From Phoronis australis (lineage: Eukaryota > Phoronida > Phoronidae): DNA of 64,000 bases. The notes beneath the pieces are model-generated. The model had not been told where the DNA came from, did no database searches, and worked only from the letters and a program-made list of their open reading frames with translations. Below are positions 58,271 through 64,000 of the stretch, piece by piece (the stretch's first letter is position 1; every line of letters starts with the position of its first letter). A program made the position numbers and the translations under genes. Where the stretch lies: contig NMRA01000243.1 of the NCBI GenBank assembly GCA_002633005.1, forward strand, positions 399,718 to 463,717, in the 5' to 3' direction.

Positions 58271-59636
58271 TAAAGACTGGAGAGGCGATGAAGATGTCAC
58301 GGACAGGGGACACAGCCTATGTTATGGCCCTCGTAGCAGACAAAGCTGCAGGGTCCCGAAAATGTAGATCCGCCAACAACTTCGAGTTTTTTTATTTTGA
58401 TTGATGTCTGAAAATGGACACACCTAATAATGGAGATAATAAAAGGTGTTAAGTTAATGAGAACATTTGAGAGGACCGTGTGATGACGAAGTTAAGATTG
58501 TTCAATATAGAAGCCAGTTTGATATGCGTTTGTTGTGTTTAACTAGTATGCCTGGGATCAAGTCATAGGAACTCACACATTACTATGTTAATTGGAGCTG
58601 AAGCGAAGAAACGGTTGAAACGGTGTACAATGGATCTGACTGCCTATGAAAATTAAAATTGAATGTTATGCCTATCGGTTGTTACGTGGTTACCGTGGCA
58701 ACATTTCATACATGCATGAAGAAACAGCTAGGGAATCAAGTGCGTTATTCATTCGCCATCAGCACATTTCAATTGTGTGGCACCAGTTTAATTTGGAAGA
58801 ATACTTTTCACGTCAATTCATAAGGATAATCAAGCTGTTTTTCTTGAAAGACTCGTTTTCTGCAAAATGAAAAGTACTGTGTTTTTCGCTGTACACCCCC
58901 GCATAGAGCGACCCGTTTGTTGTTTGTTTTTCTTTTGTTGACTTGATTGCTTCACGGGCTCCAAGATGTCTGGGAACAGTATTTTAAAATGAAGCAGTTT
59001 TTAGAGGGAAATTGCATTTCAGTTTTTTGACCGATATCAGCTTGTTATTGGGTGGAACTCTTTTTCGAGATTTTTAGTGGGGCATGTTAGCATTTCAAAT
59101 TCAGCACAATTGTTCTAGTAATGGAATGGAGTTTAACTAATCTTTTGAATTTGAATTCGGATATTGCACCGCAAAGTTGATCTTTTATTAATTTAGAGTT
59201 GACCAAAATGGCACTGAAAAGTTTCATCTCATTAATTGCCATAAATCTGTTTCTTGGACTTTGAGATATCAACCACAGTGCTTGTAAGTGGTTGATCTTT
59301 TTACAGACAGGTTACGTTCTGGTCATTCACAGGTGAGCACGAAGCACTCGCTAAAAAACTCCTTTCATTCAGTAGACGTTTCATAGTTCTACCCATCTTC
59401 AAGGGATTTCATCTACTGCCCTGTTTTCTTTTTTCAAATGCAGTGTGCGCGGCTGTCGGCTGGTTAATTAAGGGACACTACAGATAAGTAGGTGAGGAGT
59501 AAAGAACATGATGGAAAACAGCACTTGTCACTCGAACTGAAAACATGAGTCCACTGCAATATGTTTTGTTGCTAGTACGACAAAGCAAACAACATAGAAA
59601 AATAAGAATTAGAAATGCATCGAATCATGAGCTGCA
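58271..59636. other. Intergenic, nothing recognised
   Basis: No gene, RNA or clear repeat. Confidence 0.5.
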
Positions 59637-60113
59637 GTCACACCAACGTTTTAAATTCGTCGTGTGCAAACAAACTTAAAAGGTTTTACATTTGGAACAT
59701 TTTAAAACTCAAAACGCATTGAACAGAAAGTTTAGCTATTCAAGAACGTTTTTTGTAAATTTGTAGTGGACCAATATACAAAATAAGAAAATTCGAAAAA
59801 ATCAACGATAAATTAAAATTGTCGAACCCCCTTAAACCCTTTTAAATCCGTTTTGTGTAACAAAGCGTACAGCTGAAACATTTTACGACAACACACATGA
59901 CATGGTATATGCTTGATTCTACTGAAAAAGAAAGAGCCCTCGTCGAGTGATGACGTTTCGCGCAATTCCGCTTGACCATTAACAGTTCGAAAGACAGGCA
60001 GCTTCCGTTCAACTCCGCTAAAACGATCTTGCGGTGAAGCTTGTCAAGCAAACAGAACGCATTTTAAGTCAAAACGTTTTAGCTAAAACATTTTAAATTA
60101 ATGGTCGTGTGAA
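59637..60113. mobile_element. Possible element with inverted ends TCACAC..AC
   Basis: GTCACACCAACGTTTTAAA at left and, in reverse, TTCACACGACCATTAATTT at right; interior rich in AAAACGTTTT and ATTTTAAA. Weak inverted-end match; no coding frame. Confidence 0.35.
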
Positions 60114-60574
60114 TACAACCATTACCTGTTATCTAAAATCTACTACTTATAATGCGTTTAAGTTTCAAAACGTTTAAAAAGGCATGGGATGCGAAAACTC
60201 GTAAAAACTTCTTTTAAACAGATCTTGGGGAATCTACTTCTTAGGGATGCTATCGTGAGAGTTATTCACTTTGAATAATGCAAGAATTTCTAAAAAAATC
60301 GCCAGATTCATTATTTTTGAAACAGACGAAATATAAACTTTTTCATTCTAATACAGTTTTCAAATTCCCCGCCCCTAATAATACATATATGCGCGCATGC
60401 GCTCAAAAATTGGATTGGGTGCTTGAAATCGCCATTGTTTTCTATTCATCAAAGGTCAAAGGTCTGTTTCAGTGGTAGAGAACCATTTTGAATAATGCAG
60501 TCAAAGCTCAAGCGTTTTAAGGTGCTCGTATGATGACTCAGAATAGATTAGCAAGTCTTTTTCGCGAGCGATTC

Positions 60575-60775
60575 CAAGTGCACACCGACACCCGCAAAAC
60601 AATAAAATCCATTCCGTTTTTTGCAATTTCATTACAAATTGCCAATTTTCACAGATGTTTGCCAATATTCTCGAAACCTTGTTGAATATGCATAAAATAC
60701 TCGGTCCTTTATCGAGCATTGGCAGAGCATTTGGCTGCGAACGCGAAGGCTCCCTGGTCGAATTCGTGCTGAACC
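60575..60775 (+). mobile_element. Composite tRNA-like repeat, copy D
   Basis: AATAAAATCCATTCCGTTTT, ATTACAAATTGCCAATTTTC, GTTTGCCAATATTCTCG, ATAAAATACTC, then tRNA-like GGCAGAGCATTTGGCTGCGA and TGGTCGAATTCGTGC. Confidence 0.7.
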
Positions 60776-60960
60776 CGACAATGTCACTTTTAAGTTTTTA
60801 GACATTTTTTACATGCAACACCCTGCCGTGGACACGCATCAAACAAATTTTGAAATTAAAATTTGCGGTCTATCTATCGGGTGTATAAACGATTGCGCAA
60901 GTCTGAATATCTCGCAGAAATTTCAATCACTTACGTACTTTTGAGGCCTACACTTATGTC

Positions 60961-61452
60961 GTGTCCAAATAGGCAATTATACTAGCGCAAATTGCACCTG
61001 GGACAACCGCATGCCCAGACTACAGTCACGTAATTGGTGCCAAGGACGTGGAACAGGGCGCAAATCACGCACATGTCATTGTAGTGCGTTTAGTATTATA
61101 ATCGGCCACATGGCGGGAGTTTAAGAAACAACAGTGCGATATTTGCCCGAAATATTCCGTTGGTCTATTTTATTTATTGAAATTTAGTAATGAAAACGAA
61201 AGCAAAAAACGAATTCGGTGGGAAACTTGTAATTTTGGCGCGAAAAGCAGTGATGCACTCGGATAAACTCAGTTGCGCAAGCACGTAGCTAATAATTACT
61301 TCTGTCTTGCCCCATTTTGCGATTCACAGCGGCACTTGAAGTTGGGCAAGTTGATCGGGCGCAAGTTGCGCTAGACCTCGAAGTTGCGCTTAAACTAACA
61401 CAAGTTACACCTGGGTCAACTTGTGCTAGTTATAAAGTGCCCGCCTGCACAC
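60961..61452. mobile_element. Inverted-repeat element, 492 bp (TAGCGCAA.TTG)
   Basis: Left GTGTCCAAATAGGCAATTAT then ACTAGCGCAAATTG; right in reverse GTGTGCAGGCGGGCACTTTA then AACTAGCACAAGTTG. The CACCTGGG motif follows each arm. Interior lacks coding frames. Confidence 0.65.
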
Positions 61453-62191
61453 AGCTTTAGTTCAGTGATGCCGTGCTTTCGGAGATTCTGAAGCTAGAAC
61501 GTAGCGCTGAGATTCCGTGATTCCGATGATACTTTTCTCGAGAGGTTAGTTACTATAATCTCATGAATACCGCCTTAATGAAAATGTGAGTTATTAAAAT
61601 TTCCTATCATTCTTATCTTCATTGCAGGTTTAATTGAGAGCACGTGTTCTCTGAAACTATGTAAGTTCTTCATCATAGCCAGTCATGAGTGCCTGATTCC
61701 ATGAAACAGTCCCAAATAGGGACTCAAGTAGGTTCCCTAAATCTACTGCGTATTTATGGACTTGTGAAAACACTGATTGTCCTTTCTTCTGCTGGTTTAG
61801 TTTCATTACTAAGTCAATTTTTGGATTTGATACAAATCGAGAGTCAACTCGACGTTGAATTATCAATATTATCGAAAATAAACACGGACCTTTTCAGGCA
61901 ACGCCCCTAACGTAAGGACCAAGTCCCTACTCATTTTCGTTGAATTCAGGGCTTAGTTTTTAGTTATATCATTAGAAAATGTCATAAATCAAAAAGGAGC
62001 TCATAAAAAAGACGAAAAGATACCAAAAGATAACATCTGTGAGTAAAGAAAGACACAATTAGAAAAAAAGATTTAGGAAACTTAGTTGAGTTCATATTTG
62101 GTACTGTTTCGTGCAACCCAGCACAGAAACCTAAAAGTGTAAGACTCAGTAAATTAATGGACTTAAAATGAAATATTTGGAATATTAAACA
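61453..62191. other. Intergenic, nothing recognised
   Basis: No gene. Weak inverted TAGGGACT motifs near 61715 and 61930 only; the open frame 61689-61910 has no known domain. Confidence 0.5.
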
Positions 62192-62746
62192 TTAAAGCGG
62201 CTACAAACCCGCCTTTCGTCAAAAATAACTTTTGATTTAAATCATTTATAGTTCTAAATTTAATACTAAGTTGTTCCTTAATCGTATTAGAGGGATTCCT
62301 AGGCTTGGGCAGAACAGAAATATCGTTAGTTCATAATTTTTTTTTAGCTTTGTCTGAAGAAATATCGAATTGTCAGAACAATCCAAGCCTAGAGACTACG
62401 TCTAAAATGAGTAAAGAACAAGACTTAGGAATAAAAGCATGAAAATTTTGAGACATTCAGTTGAGAAAACAGATAAAGTTTGAGTCTAATACTGGAATAA
62501 AAACTTATAAAAATTAGCCACGTTGCGCTCGCATCTCACTTAGGAATGTTTAGCATTACGTCATTTTGACGTCATTATGACTTTTTAGACCCAGTGTGAC
62601 GGCATGTTTATTCTTATTTCCGGGTTCAAATTGCGTCATCTGCTGCCATGACACGTCATCACTAAGCATCCGAATACCAGTTTTAGATCCGTGAGTGGCC
62701 TAAATCAAATTTTTTGACAGAAAGCATGAATTTAATGCCTCTTTAA
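62192..62746 (+). mobile_element. TTAA-flanked (piggyBac-like) miniature element with nested MITE
   Basis: TTAAAGCGGC at left, GCCTCTTTAA at right. Long inverted arms of about 75 bp (CTTTCGTCAAAAATAAC..., in reverse CTTTCTGTCAAAAAATTTG...). A 133-bp MITE (62543-62675) sits just inside the right arm. Confidence 0.75.
62543..62675 (+). mobile_element. GGAATGTTWAGCATKACGTCA MITE, copy 2
   Basis: GGAATGTTTAGCATTACGTC ... ACACGTCATCACTAAGCATC; interior CCGGGTTCAAATTGCGTCAT. Inside 62192-62746. CCGGGTTCAAAT resembles a B box. Confidence 0.75.
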
Positions 62747-62749
62747 CTT

Positions 62750-63150
62750 TATGTTCGTTTATCTCGAGAATAGATCCACTATTGGTTAGCATGATTAGTC
62801 ATGTAAATTTGTTTTAAAAGAACATCATCGGTTTTGCGGCCGAAAAACGAATTTTGTGGATTTCTGTTGGATGGGACAGACTACTTAATTTACTACCTTT
62901 AACCAGCCTTATAAGATACCAAAATCCGCTAGACTTTTATCAATTTATTACAAATCGCCAATTCTTGCCGCTGTCTGCCAGACATTCGCTGAAAACGAGG
63001 TCAGTGACCTTACCACTTAAACGCGCTTAAAATACTCTTGCCGTTTATCCAATGGGATTTAGCTCCGACGGTTGAGAATTAGGCAGCGACCGCCGGGGTT
63101 CCGGGTTTTATTCTGCGTTGGGGCTGATCTCCGAAAATCATTTTTATCGC
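62750..63150 (+). mobile_element. Composite tRNA-like repeat, copy C
   Basis: TGTTGGATGGGACAGACTAC (one minisatellite-like unit), TTATTACAAATCGCCAATTC, GTCTGCCAGACATTCGCTGA, AAAATACTC, tRNA-like TTTAGCTCCGACGGTTGAGA and GGGTTTTATTCTGCG. It starts next to the TTAA element ending at 62746. Confidence 0.7.
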
Positions 63151-63171
63151 CTCGGCCGATAATATCTCTGA

Positions 63172-63172
63172 C

Positions 63173-63206
<34 letters not shown>

Positions 63207-63420
63207 TTAATATTAATAATAATAATATTAATAATAATAATAACAACAATACTACTACTACTACTACTAATGGTGATGATGACCATGATGATTTTAATAA
63301 TAATAATGATGGTGATGATGATGATGATTAGGATGATGAGGATGATGATGATGATGATGATGATGATAATAACAACAGCAATACTACTCCTACTAATGAT
63401 GATGACGATCATGAGACCAT
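63172..63420. repeat. Compound trinucleotide repeat (GAT, AAT, ACT)
   Basis: GAT, then AAT, ACT, GAT, AAT, GAT blocks. The 116-codon frames on both strands are repeat artefacts. Similar degenerate triplets continue at 63640-63790. Confidence 0.95.
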
Positions 63421-63430
63421 GATCACGATG

Positions 63431-63630
63431 AGACAGTGTGGCTCAGTGATTTGAGCTCCGGGCTCCCGTTAGGGAGACCCGGGTTCGAATCCTGGCTTTA
63501 CTGGCAGACAATCGAGCATAGCACAAAATGAGTCTGCTACTCCTCTGAATTCGGTCTTACTAGAGAACGTAAGCAAGGGAGTGAATGAGAGCCTGGATTT
63601 AATGAGAAAGTGATTTCTGGGGCAGTGCTC
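63431..63630 (+). mobile_element. tRNA-derived SINE, family 1, second copy
   Basis: GAGACAGTGTGGCTCAGTGA, B box GGTTCGAATCC at about 63482, then TTTACTGGCAGACAATCGAG and GGTCTTACTAGAG. Matches 2642-2455 in reverse over about 190 bp. It is inserted within trinucleotide repeat DNA. Confidence 0.85.
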
Positions 63631-64000
63631 ATATTAATTATCATGATGACAATGACGATGACGATCATGATGACACTAATATTAATAGTAATAACAGAAT
63701 AAATACTATCAATTATGGAAACAGTAATGATAAAAATAACGGTAAAGATAATAGTAACGACACAGCAATAGGAATGTTGATAGTAACAGTATTAAAAGTC
63801 CTTAGCGCTTCATACACAACGTATTGCTTACTTAAGCTCACATTAATGTTAGCTTAAATTGTAACTAAAACACGTTGAATCAATTCCAAATATGTAAATA
63901 TAATCCTAAGTGTATTAAATACAGATAGGTTATTTGCGTGTGGAGAAAGCAATAAGACGAAGCATTCCATCAACACGTGGCTTGTATTTGGCAAAGAACT

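Noticed and set aside
57876-58313. 145-codon Pro/His/Ser-rich reverse frame
   Set aside because: Generated by a stop-poor 131-bp GC-rich minisatellite.
63059-63422. Two overlapping frames of about 117 codons
   Set aside because: Compound trinucleotide repeat on both strands.
41549-64000. RPS23 or another vertebrate neighbour of ATG10
   Set aside because: No ribosomal protein or other conserved exon was recognised on either strand, so vertebrate synteny is not supported beyond the SSBP-ATG10 pair.

Overview
This is a 64 kb piece of an animal (metazoan) nuclear genome. Exons are short and separated by introns of hundreds to about 17,000 bases with GT..AG borders. The non-coding DNA is AT-rich and full of short inverted-repeat elements, tRNA-derived SINEs, minisatellites and microsatellites. 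The two genes fit a non-vertebrate bilaterian, perhaps a marine deuterostome; I cannot name the phylum. Three runs of N mark a draft assembly, and two long near-identical tandem copies next to N positions look like unmerged haplotypes.

Two protein genes are recognisable and lie head to head. On the minus strand (28307 down to 199, running off the left edge) is the 5' half of an SSBP/SSDP gene, which encodes an LDB1/Chip-binding partner in LIM-homeodomain transcription complexes. Five exons are visible and encode the first 106 residues, including the LisH/LUFS domain. On the plus strand (29408-40934) is a complete ATG10 gene, the E2-like enzyme that joins ATG12 to ATG5 in autophagy. It has five coding exons and 421 residues, about twice the usual length because of a long charged C-terminal tail. 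The start codons are 1.1 kb apart, with an RFX/CRE/CCAAT-like cluster beside the SSBP end. To my knowledge SSBP2 and ATG10 are also adjacent and divergent in human (5q14), so this looks like old conserved microsynteny.

Layout: 1-28307 SSBP exons and introns with many repeats (101-bp and 17-bp minisatellites, SINEs, three hAT-like elements, a TGGTAAAAATTCTCC inverted-repeat family). 28308-29407 shared promoter interval. 29408-41548 ATG10 and its poly(A) signals, with duplicated segments 34571-35119/35490-36038 and 37383-38248/38285-39158 inside intron 4. From about 41.6 kb to the right end no gene could be recognised. That part holds at least three TTAA-flanked piggyBac-like miniature elements, several other MITE families (some nested), SINE copies, a G-quadruplex-prone tract and long simple repeats.

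I found no autonomous transposon, RNA gene of known family, CRISPR array or evident new multi-gene system. The most interesting points are the conserved divergent pair, the ATG10 tail with an LIR-like motif, the nested miniature transposons with paralogous empty sites, and a repeat family in which a conserved block lies upstream of a tRNA-like unit.
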